Below, piece by piece: positions 8,370 to 17,256 of a stretch of DNA of 64,000 bases; the first letter of the stretch is position 1; the number at the start of each line of letters is the position of its first letter. A program made the position numbers and the translations under genes. Source of the stretch: Amycolatopsis echigonensis (GTDB taxonomy: Bacteria > Actinomycetota > Actinomycetes > Mycobacteriales > Pseudonocardiaceae); contig NZ_JACJHR010000020.1 of NCBI RefSeq assembly GCF_014174495.1, forward strand, positions 62,001 to 126,000, given 5' to 3'. The notes under the pieces were generated by a model that had not been told where the DNA came from, did not search any database, and was given only the letters and a program-made list of their open reading frames with translations.

Positions 8370-9371
8370 ATGTCCCATCGCTGGGAGCGCGTACGACGCT
8401 CCAGCCGCGCGGTGGCGGGCCTGCTGGCCGCGGGCTTGCTGCTGACGGCGTGCACCGGTCCGGCCGCCGAGCCGAAAACGACCGCGCCCGCCGCCGCGCC
8501 GACGCCGTCCGGACCGTTGAAGGTTTCGGTGATCACCCACGGCACCGCGGGCGACGCGTTCTGGAACGTGGTGAAGAACGGCGCCGAACAAGCGGGCAAG
8601 GACCTGGGCGTCCAAGTCGAATACACGTCCGACGGAGATCCGGGCGCGCAGGCGAAGCTGATCGACAACGCAGTCGCGCAGCAGACCGGCGGGCTCGTGG
8701 TGTCGATGGCCAACCCGGAGGCGCTGCGTCCGTCCATCGAAGCCGCGGTGCGCGCCGGGATCCCGGTGATCACCATCAACTCCGGCGAGGACAAGAGCGC
8801 GGAGTACGGCGCGCTCACGCACGTCGGGCAGAACGAGTCGATCGCCGGACAGGAAGCCGGGAAGAAGTTCAAAGACCTCGGCAAGCACAAGCTGTTGTGT
8901 GTGATCCACGAGGCCGGAAACGTCGGACAGGCGCAGCGCTGTGACGGTGCCAAGGCCGGGTTCGCGGGCACGGTGCAGACGCTGCAGGTGGACATCTCCA
9001 ACCCGACCGACGCCGAGTCGCGCATCCGCGGCGCGGTGCAGACCGACTCGTCGATCGACGCGGTCCTGACGCTCAACTCGCAGGTCGCCGCCCGTGCGGT
9101 GAGCGCGATCAAGTCGGTGAACTCGAAGGCGCAGGTCGCCACGTTCGACCTCAACTCCGACGTGGTCGCCGCGATCAAGGCCGGGGACGTGCTGTTCGCG
9201 GTCGACCAGCAGCAGTACGAACAGGGTTATCTCCCGGTGGAGTTCCTGAAGCTGTACCGGGACAACGCGAACGTCGTCGGCGGCGGCAAACCGGTGCTCA
9301 CCGGACCCGACCTGGTCGACAAATCCACAGTGGACAAGGTCGGCCAGTACGTGCAAAGGGGCACCCGATGA
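8370..9371 (+). CDS. Sugar ABC importer, substrate-binding lipoprotein
   Basis: 333 residues. Signal peptide with lipobox LLTAC places the lipidated Cys at 28, followed by an Ala/Pro/Thr linker to about residue 50. The rest is a type I periplasmic-binding fold for sugars ([20 protein letters not shown]; later [17 protein letters not shown] and [15 protein letters not shown]), as in ribose- and inositol-binding proteins. It is anchored outside the membrane and feeds the permease encoded next, whose start overlaps this stop (ATGA). Confidence 0.9.
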   Translation: MSHRWERVRRSSRAVAGLLAAGLLLTACTGPAAEPKTTAPAAAPTPSGPLKVSVITHGTAGDAFWNVVKNGAEQAGKDLGVQVEYTSDGDPGAQAKLIDNAVAQQTGGLVVSMANPEALRPSIEAAVRAGIPVITINSGEDKSAEYGALTHVGQNESIAGQEAGKKFKDLGKHKLLCVIHEAGNVGQAQRCDGAKAGFAGTVQTLQVDISNPTDAESRIRGAVQTDSSIDAVLTLNSQVAARAVSAIKSVNSKAQVATFDLNSDVVAAIKAGDVLFAVDQQQYEQGYLPVEFLKLYRDNANVVGGGKPVLTGPDLVDKSTVDKVGQYVQRGTR

Positions 9372-10396
9372 CGACCCTCGACGAACGCCTGGCGAAGCCG
9401 CGGCTGACCGACCGGCTGGTGGTGCGCCCGGAGATCGGCGCGCTGCTCGGCGCGGTAGTGGTCTTCCTGTTCTTCACCTTCGCGTCCGACAAATTCTTCA
9501 GCGCCAGCGGAGCCGCGACCTGGCTGGACGACGCGGCGACGCTCGGCATCATGGCGGTGGCCGTCTCGCTCCTGATGGTCGGCGGCGAGTTCGACCTGTC
9601 CGCGGGCGTGATGACCGCCTCGACGTCGCTGGTCACCGCTATCCTCGCCACCCAGGCGGGCTGGAACGTGTGGCTCGCGCTGCTCGTCTCGCTGGTCTTC
9701 GCGCTGACGGTCGGCGCGTTCAACGGCTGGCTGGTGATGAAGACCGGACTGCCGAGCTTCATCGTCACCCTCGGCACTTTCCTTGCCCTGCAAGGATTGA
9801 ACCTCGGCGTGACCCGGCTGGTGACCGGCACCGTCCAGGTGTCCGGCATGCGCTCGACCGACGGCTACGCGTCCGCCGGGTTCGTCTTCGCCTCCACGGT
9901 GGACATCGGCGGCACCCCGTTCCAGATCTCCATCGTCTGGTGGCTCGGCGCGATCGCGGTGGCCGCGTGGCTGCTGGTCCGGACGCGGTTCGGCAACTGG
10001 ATCTTCGCGGTCGGCGGTTCGGCGGCGAGCGCACGCGCGGTCGGCGTTCCGGTGGTGCGCACGAAAATCCTGCTGTTCATGGGCACCGCGCTGGCCGGAT
10101 GGCTGGTCGGCTCGATCAACATCCTGCGGTTCGCGAGCGTCCAGGCGAACCAGGGCATCGGGCTCGAATTCCAGTACATCATCGCCGCGGTGATCGGCGG
10201 CTGCCTGCTGACCGGCGGGTTCGGCTCGGCCGTCGGCGCGGCGATCGGCGCGCTGATCTTCGGCATGGCGCGCCAGGGCATCGTGTTCGCCGGCTGGGAC
10301 AACGACTGGTTCATGCTGTTCCTCGGGATCATGCTGCTCGCGGCGGTCCTGGTCAACAACGCTCTGCGGCGGCGCGCGGAAAGGGTCCGGCGATGA
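9368..10396 (+). CDS. Sugar ABC importer, permease
   Basis: 342 residues, highly hydrophobic, RbsC/BPD_transp_2 family. The characteristic [18 protein letters not shown] loop follows the second span, and [20 protein letters not shown] with the following [16 protein letters not shown] matches the conserved coupling region. Overlaps both neighbours by four bases, so the importer is translated as a coupled unit. Only one permease gene is present, so a homodimer is expected. Confidence 0.92.
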   Translation: MTTLDERLAKPRLTDRLVVRPEIGALLGAVVVFLFFTFASDKFFSASGAATWLDDAATLGIMAVAVSLLMVGGEFDLSAGVMTASTSLVTAILATQAGWNVWLALLVSLVFALTVGAFNGWLVMKTGLPSFIVTLGTFLALQGLNLGVTRLVTGTVQVSGMRSTDGYASAGFVFASTVDIGGTPFQISIVWWLGAIAVAAWLLVRTRFGNWIFAVGGSAASARAVGVPVVRTKILLFMGTALAGWLVGSINILRFASVQANQGIGLEFQYIIAAVIGGCLLTGGFGSAVGAAIGALIFGMARQGIVFAGWDNDWFMLFLGIMLLAAVLVNNALRRRAERVRR

Positions 10397-11175
10397 ACGC
10401 TCTCCTCGAAGTCAAGGACGTCGGCAAGCGGTACGGCACCGTGGTCGCGCTGCGCGACGTGTCCACAGTGGTCAACGCGGGCGAAGTCACCTGCGTGCTC
10501 GGCGACAACGGCGCCGGAAAGTCCACTTTGATCAAGATCCTCGCCGGGGTGCACCAGCACGACGAAGGCGAGTTCCTGGTCGAAGGCGCGCCGGTACGGT
10601 TCGCTTCGCCCCGGGAAGCGCTGGATCGCGGAATCGCCACGGTGTATCAGGATCTCGCGGTGGTGCCGTTGATGAGCGTGTGGCGCAACTTCTTCCTCGG
10701 CTCCGAGCCGACCGTCGGGTTCGGCCCGTTCCGGGCCCTGGACCGGCGGAAAGGCCGTGAGCTGACGAAGAAAGCTCTTGCCGAGATGGGCATCGACCTG
10801 CGAGACGTCGAACAGCCGGTCGGCACGCTGTCCGGCGGCGAACGGCAGTGCGTCGCGATCGCTCGAGCCATCCACTTCGGCGCGAAGGTACTGATCCTGG
10901 ACGAGCCGACCGCCGCGTTGGGCGTGAAGCAGGCCGGCGTGGTGCTGAAGTACGTGGCCCAGGCCCGCGACCGGGGCCTGGGCGTCGTCCTGATCACGCA
11001 CAACCCGCACCACGCGTACCCGGTGGCCGACCGCTTCCTGCTCCTCAAACGCGGCGCGGCGCTCGGGTCCTACGAGAAGACCGAAATCGACCTGCCGGAG
11101 CTGACCCGGCAGATGGCCGGCGGCGCGGAACTGGAGGCATTGGAGCACGAGCTACGGCAGGCGGAGGCGTCGTGA
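10393..11175 (+). CDS. Sugar ABC importer, single-domain ATP-binding protein
   Basis: 260 residues from ATG 10393, overlapping the permease stop. Walker [10 protein letters not shown] at 37-45, signature [14 protein letters not shown], Walker [10 protein letters not shown], switch His in LITHNPHH. Most ribose-type importers use a fused double ATPase of ~500 residues; this is the single-domain FrcA-like form, so it must dimerise. The frame is open for 240 codons upstream inside the permease gene, but the ATGA overlap fixes the start. Confidence 0.92.
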   Translation: MNALLEVKDVGKRYGTVVALRDVSTVVNAGEVTCVLGDNGAGKSTLIKILAGVHQHDEGEFLVEGAPVRFASPREALDRGIATVYQDLAVVPLMSVWRNFFLGSEPTVGFGPFRALDRRKGRELTKKALAEMGIDLRDVEQPVGTLSGGERQCVAIARAIHFGAKVLILDEPTAALGVKQAGVVLKYVAQARDRGLGVVLITHNPHHAYPVADRFLLLKRGAALGSYEKTEIDLPELTRQMAGGAELEALEHELRQAEAS

Positions 11176-11212
11176 GTGTTCATCGCGGCTAGAACCGCGA
11201 TTGCCACTCACG
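11171..11212. terminator. Bidirectional hairpin containing both convergent stop codons
   Basis: CGTGAGTG (11171-11178) pairs with CACTCACG (11205-11212) around an inner CGCGG/CCGCG stem. The ABC ATPase stop (11173-11175) is in the left arm and the hydrolase stop (11208-11210) in the right arm, so coding ends and terminator coincide. Confidence 0.7.
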
Positions 11213-12029
11213 AGGTCACCTTCTCCAGCCACGGCCGCACCACCGGAACCACCGCGGCCGCCTGCATGGCGCTCAGGTGGTCCAGCCCGTCGAGCACCTC
11301 GACGGTCCATCCGCGCGCCTCCAGCTCGGCGCGCTCCCGCAGCAACGGACCGGCGATGTCGACGGTCACTCCGCCCCACCGTTCCCCATATTCGATCCGG
11401 TCCTCCGAACCCGCGAAACACAGCCGGGGGCACGACAGCTCGACCGCCCGGTCGTCGAAGTCCCGCAACGCCTCATACAACGTCACGAACTGCTTCGTCT
11501 GCCCGGCGGACAACGTGACGTCCACCGAATCCCAGTCCCCCGGCTCAGCCGCTGACCCCGAAAGAACAGGCCCGGCCGACGCCATCTCGTGCGTCGCCCG
11601 GGTCACCGCGAGCATCGCCGCATACGGCCCGTCCAGCGGCGGATACCCGCCCATCGCCAGCGCGTCCAGCCGATCCGTCCGCAACGCCAGCTGCAACCCG
11701 GAAAGCGCCAGCCACGAGTACCCGTAGTACGAGAACCGGTCGACCCCGACCGCGTCCGCCACCGCCAGGAAATCCGCCGCGACCGCGTCCGGCGTCAAGT
11801 CGGCCGGATGCGCCATCCGGTGTCCCTGGTAGTCGAAGGCCACCACTCGGAACCCGGCGAATCCCTCGATCAGCGAACGGCCCAGCTCCGGGTCCGCACC
11901 CCACTGCCGGGCCGCTTCGGCCTCCGGTCCTTCCGCGGGCCGGGGGTCGACCGGGAGCAGCAGCACCGGCCCGTCCCCGTGGACCTGCGCTTCGATCCGC
12001 GTTCCATCGTGCAGAGCAGCCTCAGCCAT
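11208..12029 (-). CDS. Alpha/beta-fold hydrolase with a non-standard nucleophile elbow
   Basis: 273 residues. The canonical alpha/beta order is visible: strand and oxyanion region near the N-terminus, VVAFDYQGHRMAHP, then the elbow YYGYSWLALSG, and late acid/His regions CPRLCFAGSEDRIEYG and LDGLDHLSAM. The elbow reads G-Y-S-W-L instead of G-x-S-x-G, a variant that keeps the Ser. Substrate unknown. It stands alone on the minus strand behind two matching palindromes (12037-12051 and 12072-12086), so it is tightly regulated. RBS AAGAGATGAG is directly upstream of ATG 12029. Confidence 0.8.
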   Translation of the reverse strand: MAEAALHDGTRIEAQVHGDGPVLLLPVDPRPAEGPEAEAARQWGADPELGRSLIEGFAGFRVVAFDYQGHRMAHPADLTPDAVAADFLAVADAVGVDRFSYYGYSWLALSGLQLALRTDRLDALAMGGYPPLDGPYAAMLAVTRATHEMASAGPVLSGSAAEPGDWDSVDVTLSAGQTKQFVTLYEALRDFDDRAVELSCPRLCFAGSEDRIEYGERWGGVTVDIAGPLLRERAELEARGWTVEVLDGLDHLSAMQAAAVVPVVRPWLEKVTS

Positions 12030-12036
12030 CTCATCT

Positions 12037-12086
12037 CTTTACGTCGTAAAGTGTCGTCGGACCCGACCGTACTATACGACGTAAAG
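12037..12086. promoter_or_regulatory. Twin operators upstream of the hydrolase
   Basis: Two copies of one site: CTTTACGTCGTAAAG (12037-12051, perfect palindrome about its central T) and CTATACGACGTAAAG (12072-12086, one mismatch pair). Centres are 35 bases apart. The surrounding 17-base arms 12032-12048 and 12075-12091 are also perfect inverted repeats. Site 1 overlaps the hydrolase ribosome-binding region, so bound protein would block transcription or translation. Dimer-binding regulators such as TetR or MarR use sites of this size; none is encoded next to it. Confidence 0.7.
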
Positions 12087-12096
12087 AGATGTCGAA

Positions 12097-13041
12097 TCAG
12101 CTGGTGACGGCGGGCGACGCCGCGTCGGAGACGAGCTTGCGCGGGGTCCCGGACCCGTCCGCGGGCACCGACCACACGGCGTTCTCGAGGCCATACAGGA
12201 TCGTGTGGTCGTCCTGCCAGAGCGCCTGGTCGTCGACGCTGCGGGTCTCGGCGAGCGCGGTCTCCCGCATCGTCTTGAGGTCGAGCACGGACAGCCGCCA
12301 GACGCCCTCGCCGACCTTCTTCTTGAACGCGATCCGCGTCTCGTCCGGCGACAGCGACGGGCATTCCACGTTCTCCCGCAGCGCTTTGCCGCGGTAGGTG
12401 TCGTAATTGCCTTCGATCAGATACGTCTTGCCCTTGGTGCCCAGCGTCGAGTAGAAGCGCTTGCCGTCCTTGCTGAACGTGATGCCCCAGTAGTTGACGT
12501 CGGAGGAGAAATACCGCTTCCCGTCGACCAGGACCGGCAGTTCCTCGATCGTCTTTTCCAGCTCGCCGTTGTCCAGCTGGTACACCCCGGCCCGCGTCGA
12601 AAACCCGGTGGCCGCGTAGGAATCGCCGGTGACGAACACCGTCCAGTACACCCGTTTGCCGTCCGGCGACACCCGCGCCCGGCTCGGCGTCCCCGGCAGA
12701 TAGTCCTTGTGCACCGTGGTGAAATTCCGGTCGAGGACGCTGAAATCGCTGACCGCGGGCAATGTGCCGGGCCGCACCGCGAGACACATCCCCGTCGACG
12801 CGGAGACCGCGAACCGATCGCACTTCAGATCGCTGAACTTCGGCGCGGCGCCGGGATTCGCGAGCGGAACGACGCCGACGTTGCCCGTCTTGGTGCTGCG
12901 AAAGAACAACTGCCCAGGCGCGAGCGAAAGATGTTCGACCTTCGCGGGTTCAGCCGGACTCGGCCGCGCGGCAACTGTGTAAACCACCGCGGCGGCTGCG
13001 AGCACCACCGTTCCGGCAACCGCGAGAAGTACTTTTTTCAT
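12097..13041 (-). CDS. Membrane-anchored TolB-like beta-propeller protein
   Basis: 314 residues. One N-terminal membrane span or uncleaved signal (KKVLLAVAGTVVLAAAAVVY) followed by a Pro-rich linker and an extracytoplasmic domain with WD40/TolB-like repeats: VSPDGKRVYWTV, FSKDGKRFYSTL, LSPDETRIAFKK and WQDDHTILYGL. Such propellers bind proteins or ligands and have no catalytic residues. Its ATG overlaps the upstream MFS gene stop (ATGA), so the two are co-expressed and the propeller may partner the transporter. Role unknown. Confidence 0.75.
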   Translation of the reverse strand: MKKVLLAVAGTVVLAAAAVVYTVAARPSPAEPAKVEHLSLAPGQLFFRSTKTGNVGVVPLANPGAAPKFSDLKCDRFAVSASTGMCLAVRPGTLPAVSDFSVLDRNFTTVHKDYLPGTPSRARVSPDGKRVYWTVFVTGDSYAATGFSTRAGVYQLDNGELEKTIEELPVLVDGKRYFSSDVNYWGITFSKDGKRFYSTLGTKGKTYLIEGNYDTYRGKALRENVECPSLSPDETRIAFKKKVGEGVWRLSVLDLKTMRETALAETRSVDDQALWQDDHTILYGLENAVWSVPADGSGTPRKLVSDAASPAVTS

Positions 13042-14270
13042 GTGCGCACCGGCCTTGCGAAAGCAGCGCCGAGCGCCACGACAGCGAGCGCTCCGGCAGC
13101 GACGAGAACCGCGGGCTGGAGATCCCACAAGGTCCAGGCGAGTCCGAAGAGGACAGACGAGAGCATCCGCGCGGCAGCCTGTCCGGTTTGGACCACGGCC
13201 AGACCGGTCGCGCGGAGATCGGCGGGCACCAGTGGTCCGGCAGCAGCCATCAGCACCCCGTCGGTGGCCGCGTAGAACACGCCGTGCAGCCCCAAAGCGA
13301 GAGCCGCGAGCCAGAACCCGGACACCGGCCCGCACAACGCGATCAGCGCGGCGACGAGCGCGACGTGCCCGCCGAGGAACACCGGCCAGCGCCCGATCCG
13401 GTCGGCCAGTTTGCCCAGGGGCACCGCCAGCACCAGATACACCGCGGCAGTGCCGAGCGGCAGCAACGGGAAGAACGTCGCCGCGACGTCCCAGCGTCGC
13501 TGAAGCACCAGGTACACAAAGGAATCGCCGAGGGTCACGAACCCGAGCAGCGCCGCCCACACCGCCACACGGCGGAAACCCCGCTCGCGCAACAGCCCGA
13601 GCGCGGCCCGCACGGACACCGCTGCCCGGTCGACCGCAGCCGGCCGGTCGCGGACGAACAACACGAGCAGCAACACCGCGATCGCCGCGATGCAGAAGCT
13701 GGTGAAGAACACCGACGGGTAGCTGCCGAGGCTCAGCGCGAGCACCGCCATCGCGACGAGCGGACCGAGGAACGCGCCGACGGTGTCCATCGCGCGGTGC
13801 ACGCCGAAAGACCGGCCGAGCGTCGCGGGCTCGCTGCTGAGCGAGATCAACGCGTCGCGCGGGGCGGTGCGCAGCCCCTTGCCGGTGCGGTCGGCGGCGA
13901 GCACCACGCCGATCGCCGCGACCGACGAACCGGCCGCGACCAGGCCGAGCTTGCACACCGCGGACAAGCCGTAGCCGAACCCGGCGACCGCCTTGAGCCG
14001 GCGCCACCGGTCGGCCAGATGCCCGCCGAGCACGCGGACCACGGCGGTGGCTCCCGCGTAAAGCCCGTCGAGCAGGCCGAACTGCAGCGGGTTCAGCCCG
14101 AGGCCGAGCACCAGATACAGCGGGAGCACCGCGGTCACCATCTCCGAGGAGATGTCGGTGACCAGGCTGACCGCGCCGAGTGCGACGACGTTCGCCGACA
14201 CCCGGCGCAGGCCGGCCTTGCGCTCGGTGCCCGCCGCGACGTCCGAACTACGGCTTGCCGCGATGTACAT
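13038..14270 (-). CDS. MFS transporter
   Basis: 410 residues with about twelve hydrophobic segments. The loop 2-3 motif reads LGGHLADRWRRLK, and a second half copy is PLGKLADRIGRWP. SSEMVTAVLPLYLVLGLGLNP near the N-terminus resembles the family of proton-coupled efflux carriers. Substrate cannot be inferred. First gene of a two-gene unit with the TolB-like protein, overlapping it by four bases. Confidence 0.88.
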   Translation of the reverse strand: MYIAASRSSDVAAGTERKAGLRRVSANVVALGAVSLVTDISSEMVTAVLPLYLVLGLGLNPLQFGLLDGLYAGATAVVRVLGGHLADRWRRLKAVAGFGYGLSAVCKLGLVAAGSSVAAIGVVLAADRTGKGLRTAPRDALISLSSEPATLGRSFGVHRAMDTVGAFLGPLVAMAVLALSLGSYPSVFFTSFCIAAIAVLLLVLFVRDRPAAVDRAAVSVRAALGLLRERGFRRVAVWAALLGFVTLGDSFVYLVLQRRWDVAATFFPLLPLGTAAVYLVLAVPLGKLADRIGRWPVFLGGHVALVAALIALCGPVSGFWLAALALGLHGVFYAATDGVLMAAAGPLVPADLRATGLAVVQTGQAAARMLSSVLFGLAWTLWDLQPAVLVAAGALAVVALGAAFARPVRT

Positions 14271-14279
14271 GACCGGCCC

Positions 14280-15920
14280 CTAGTTGTGGCAGGTGTAGGT
14301 CGGGCTGCTGTCCAGCACCGTGCCGTCGAGACCGATCAGCTGCTCGGAGAACGTCGTGTCGGTCATCGTCAGTTTCAGCACGCCGAAGGTGTCCTTGAGC
14401 AGCTTCGCCGTGGTCGGGTGCGCGGCGTGGACCGGGTACGGGTTCGCGCCGCCCATGCCGCCGACGATCTCGACCGGGCCCGCCGGGTCCGCCTTGCCGT
14501 TCGCGTCCTGCGGGACGAACCGCTCGTAGTGGTGGTCGTGGCCGTTGAGGATCAGGTCGACCTTGTTCTGCGCGAACAGGTCCCACAGCTGCTTGGACCC
14601 GCGCTGGTCGCCGTGGTCGCCGGAGCTCCACCGCGGGTGGTGGTAGTACGCCGCGACGCAGCCCTTGGTGTTCTTGGCCAGATCCTGCTTGATCCAGTTC
14701 ATCTGGTCGGTGTCCTTCAGCTCGCCGCCGTCCTTGTCGTCGACGAAGCCGTTGGAGTCGAGGGCGATGAAGTGCCAGTTGCCCATTTCCCAGCTGTAGT
14801 ACCGCTTCCCGTTCGGCGTGGCGATCTTGCCGAAGTACTGCTCGTAGGCCTGGAACGGGGTGTCGTCGTAGGTCTCGTGGTTGCCCGGGACCGGATGCGT
14901 GATGCTCTTGAACTTGCCCCAGGTCTTGTCGTAGTAGTCCTTGAAGTTCTGCAGCGTCAGCGAGTCGTTCTCGGCGTCGTACTGGTTGTCGCCCATGGTG
15001 ATCACCGCGGCGGGGTTGATCTGCTGGACGAGCTTCGCGGTCTTCGGGTGCATGCAGCTGGAGCTGCTGGCGGTGCACTGTTCGGCGATGTCGCCCGCCG
15101 CGGCGAGGACGAAGGTGTTGCCCGCCGTCCCCGGCTTCGTGTGCACCTTGACCGCGGCGCTGACCGGCGAAGCGTTGCCGGCGGCGTCCTTCGCCCGGAC
15201 GGTGTAGGTGTAGTCGGTGTCCGGCGAAAGGCCGTTGTCGGTGTAGGACGTGGACGTGCTCGTGGCGATGGACTTGCCGTCCCGCAGCACCTCATACCCG
15301 CTGACGCCGACGTTGTCCGTCGCGGCGGCCCAGGTCAACGCGACGCTGTTCGCACCGATCTCGCCCGCGGCGAGGTTCGACGGAGCAGTGGGCGGCTGGG
15401 TGTCACCGGACGAGTCCGGCGTGCCGTACGCCTGGAGCTCCCACAGCGAGTAGCCGTACTTCGTGGCGCGCTCGGTGCCGACGAAGCGCAGGAACCGGCC
15501 GTGCCCGGACAACCCGGTGAGGTCGTCGGTGCCGCCGTCGCCGTTGGTGATCGTCGCGATCGGCTTGAAGTTCTCGCCGTCGTCGGAGATCTCGATGCGA
15601 TACTTCTTGGCGTAGGCCGCTTCCCAGTTCAGCTTCACCCGGTGGACCGTGGCGGCCTGCCCGAGATCGACGCGCAGCCACTGGGCGTCGGCGCTGACCG
15701 CGCTGGCCCAGCGGGTTTTGAGATTCCCGTCGACGGCGTTCTCGCCGCTCAACGTGGACGCCTCGAGCGTGGACGTGCTGACGGGTTTCCCTTGGGACAG
15801 CAGCACATCGGCGGCAGCGGCACTGGCGTCGCGCGCGGGCGAGACCGCGGCGGGCAACAGCACCACCGCGGCCGCCGGCAACGCGAACCGGGCGAGACTT
15901 CGGACACGGGACGAGGACAC
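14280..15920 (-). CDS. Secreted metallophosphoesterase with discoidin and fibronectin III domains
   Basis: 546 residues, GTG start. A signal peptide (basic start, hydrophobic core, Ala-rich cleavage region near residue 35) is followed by an F5/8C discoidin-like domain (about 37-145), an FN3 domain (about 165-262: TAPSNLAAGEIGANSVALTW) and a calcineurin-like phosphoesterase. Metal ligands appear in order: AAGDIA, GDNQYD, GNHE, YYHHPRW and GHDHHYER. This is the purple-acid-phosphatase-like layout: the two front domains bind polymer or cell wall and the back domain releases phosphate or hydrolyses phosphodiesters outside the cell. It sits just downstream of the MFS pair's 5' end but is separately controlled. 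Confidence 0.9.
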   Translation of the reverse strand: MSSSRVRSLARFALPAAAVVLLPAAVSPARDASAAAADVLLSQGKPVSTSTLEASTLSGENAVDGNLKTRWASAVSADAQWLRVDLGQAATVHRVKLNWEAAYAKKYRIEISDDGENFKPIATITNGDGGTDDLTGLSGHGRFLRFVGTERATKYGYSLWELQAYGTPDSSGDTQPPTAPSNLAAGEIGANSVALTWAAATDNVGVSGYEVLRDGKSIATSTSTSYTDNGLSPDTDYTYTVRAKDAAGNASPVSAAVKVHTKPGTAGNTFVLAAAGDIAEQCTASSSSCMHPKTAKLVQQINPAAVITMGDNQYDAENDSLTLQNFKDYYDKTWGKFKSITHPVPGNHETYDDTPFQAYEQYFGKIATPNGKRYYSWEMGNWHFIALDSNGFVDDKDGGELKDTDQMNWIKQDLAKNTKGCVAAYYHHPRWSSGDHGDQRGSKQLWDLFAQNKVDLILNGHDHHYERFVPQDANGKADPAGPVEIVGGMGGANPYPVHAAHPTTAKLLKDTFGVLKLTMTDTTFSEQLIGLDGTVLDSSPTYTCHN

Positions 15921-15985
15921 GTCGCACTCCTTCGGGCCGGACGGGAACAGGGCGGCGGCGTTACGGTTCTGCGGCGTCTCGTTGC

Positions 15986-16004
15986 GTTAAGAAAGTTTCC
16001 TAAC
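15986..16004. promoter_or_regulatory. Palindrome upstream of the secreted phosphoesterase
   Basis: GTTAAGAAAGTTTCCTAAC, two 9-base arms around G with one mismatch. It lies 66 bases upstream of the GTG start. From general familiarity, similar TTAGGAAA-TTTCCTAA palindromes occur before secreted hydrolase genes in actinomycetes. The regulator is not known to me. Confidence 0.5.
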
Positions 16005-16106
16005 TAAACGGCAGAGTAGCGGGGCCGGTTTCTCCCGACAAGCCCGGAACGGACGTGAAACGATCAAGACCACCCGCTCAGCGGAACCTCGCCTCCGGCT
16101 GAAGAT

Positions 16107-16157
16107 CCGTGAAGGGCTCCTTCAGGGAATCTGATTCCGCCAAGGAGTCCTTCACGG
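16107..16157. repeat. 51-base palindromic repeat, copy 1
   Basis: Outer arms CCGTGAAGGGCTCCTT and AAGGAGTCCTTCACGG, centre GGAATCTGATTCC. It lies six bases beyond the stop of the monooxygenase gene and before the phosphoesterase promoter, so it probably ends transcription. Related copies are at 19458-19510 and 62819-62869. Confidence 0.85.
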
Positions 16158-16162
16158 AGCGC

Positions 16163-17218
16163 TCAAGGCCGCAGCAGCCGCCGAACCTCCTGCACGGCGG
16201 CGCGACCGGCCCGGTTCGCCCCCACCGTGCTCGCCGAAGGCCCGTACCCGACCAAATGCAGCCGCGGCTCCGCGACGACCCGAGTCCCGTCCATCCGGAT
16301 CCCGCCGCCCGGCGTCCGCAAATGCAGCGGAGCCAGGTGATCGATCGAGGCCCGGAACCCGGTCGCCCACAGGATGACGTCCGCGGGCTCGAAACTGCCG
16401 TCCTCCCAGACGACCCCGTCGGCGACCAGGCGCGAGAACATCGGCCGCCGGTCCAGATATCCCGCCGCCCGACCGGCGAGCACCTGCGGCGTCACCGGCA
16501 GGTCTGTCACGCTCACGACGCTCTCCGGCGGCAGCCCGGCCCGCACCCGCTGCTCCACCTTCGCCACCGCCATGCGGCCCCAGTCCTCGCTGAACTCTTC
16601 CTCGCGCCACACCGGCGGACGCCGCGTCACCCACACTGTCGAACGGGCGACCGGGCCGATCTCCATCAGCAACTGCACCGCCGACGTTCCGCCGCCCACG
16701 ACCACCACGCGCTGGTCGCGAAATTCGTCAGCACCGCGGTAATCCGCCGTGTGCAGCTGCCGTCCGGCGAAATTGCCGGGATAACGCGGCCAGAACGGCC
16801 GATCCCACGTCCCGGTCGCGCTGATCACCGCACGCGCCGCCCACGTTTCCGCGGGCGATTCGACCAGCAGCCGCTCCCCCGCGCGCCGCACCGCGGTCAC
16901 GTCGACCGGACGATGCACGGGCAAGTCGTACGTCTTCTCGAAGCGCCCGAAGTACTCCGACACGGCCTCGCTCGCCGGGCGCGCAGGGTCCGGAGTCCCG
17001 AACGCCATCCCCGGCAGGTCGTGGATCCCGTGCACCCTGCCGACCACCAGCGACGGCCACCGGTATTGCCACGCGCCGCCCGCGCGCTTGCCGTGGTCGA
17101 GCACGACGAACCCGCGTTCGTTGGCGAACCCGGCCCGGCGCAGGTGATACGCCGCCGACAGCCCGGCCTGCCCGGCCCCGATCACCACGACGTCGGTCTC
17201 GTGATCCGCACTGCTCAT
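16163..17218 (-). CDS. FAD/NAD(P)-binding monooxygenase-like oxidoreductase
   Basis: 351 residues from ATG 17218 (MSSADHETDVVVIGAGQAGL); the frame is open further upstream but only into the cyclase gene. Two dinucleotide-binding loops, GAGQAG near residue 14 and GGGTSA near the middle, plus ATG motifs (ISATGTWDRPFWPR, LWATGFRAS), place it in the CzcO / flavin-containing monooxygenase group. Usual reactions are hydroxylation or Baeyer-Villiger oxidation. The FATGY-type linker diagnostic of true Baeyer-Villiger enzymes was not seen. Substrate unknown. Confidence 0.85.
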   Translation of the reverse strand: MSSADHETDVVVIGAGQAGLSAAYHLRRAGFANERGFVVLDHGKRAGGAWQYRWPSLVVGRVHGIHDLPGMAFGTPDPARPASEAVSEYFGRFEKTYDLPVHRPVDVTAVRRAGERLLVESPAETWAARAVISATGTWDRPFWPRYPGNFAGRQLHTADYRGADEFRDQRVVVVGGGTSAVQLLMEIGPVARSTVWVTRRPPVWREEEFSEDWGRMAVAKVEQRVRAGLPPESVVSVTDLPVTPQVLAGRAAGYLDRRPMFSRLVADGVVWEDGSFEPADVILWATGFRASIDHLAPLHLRTPGGGIRMDGTRVVAEPRLHLVGYGPSASTVGANRAGRAAVQEVRRLLRP

Positions 17219-17256
17219 ACAACGTTCAACAATTGCCCGCGCCCGGTATTTCCGGC

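Noticed and set aside
13188..16007. 939-codon plus-strand frame across the MFS and phosphoesterase genes
   Set aside because: Runs antisense through two well-supported genes with catalytic motifs on the other strand.
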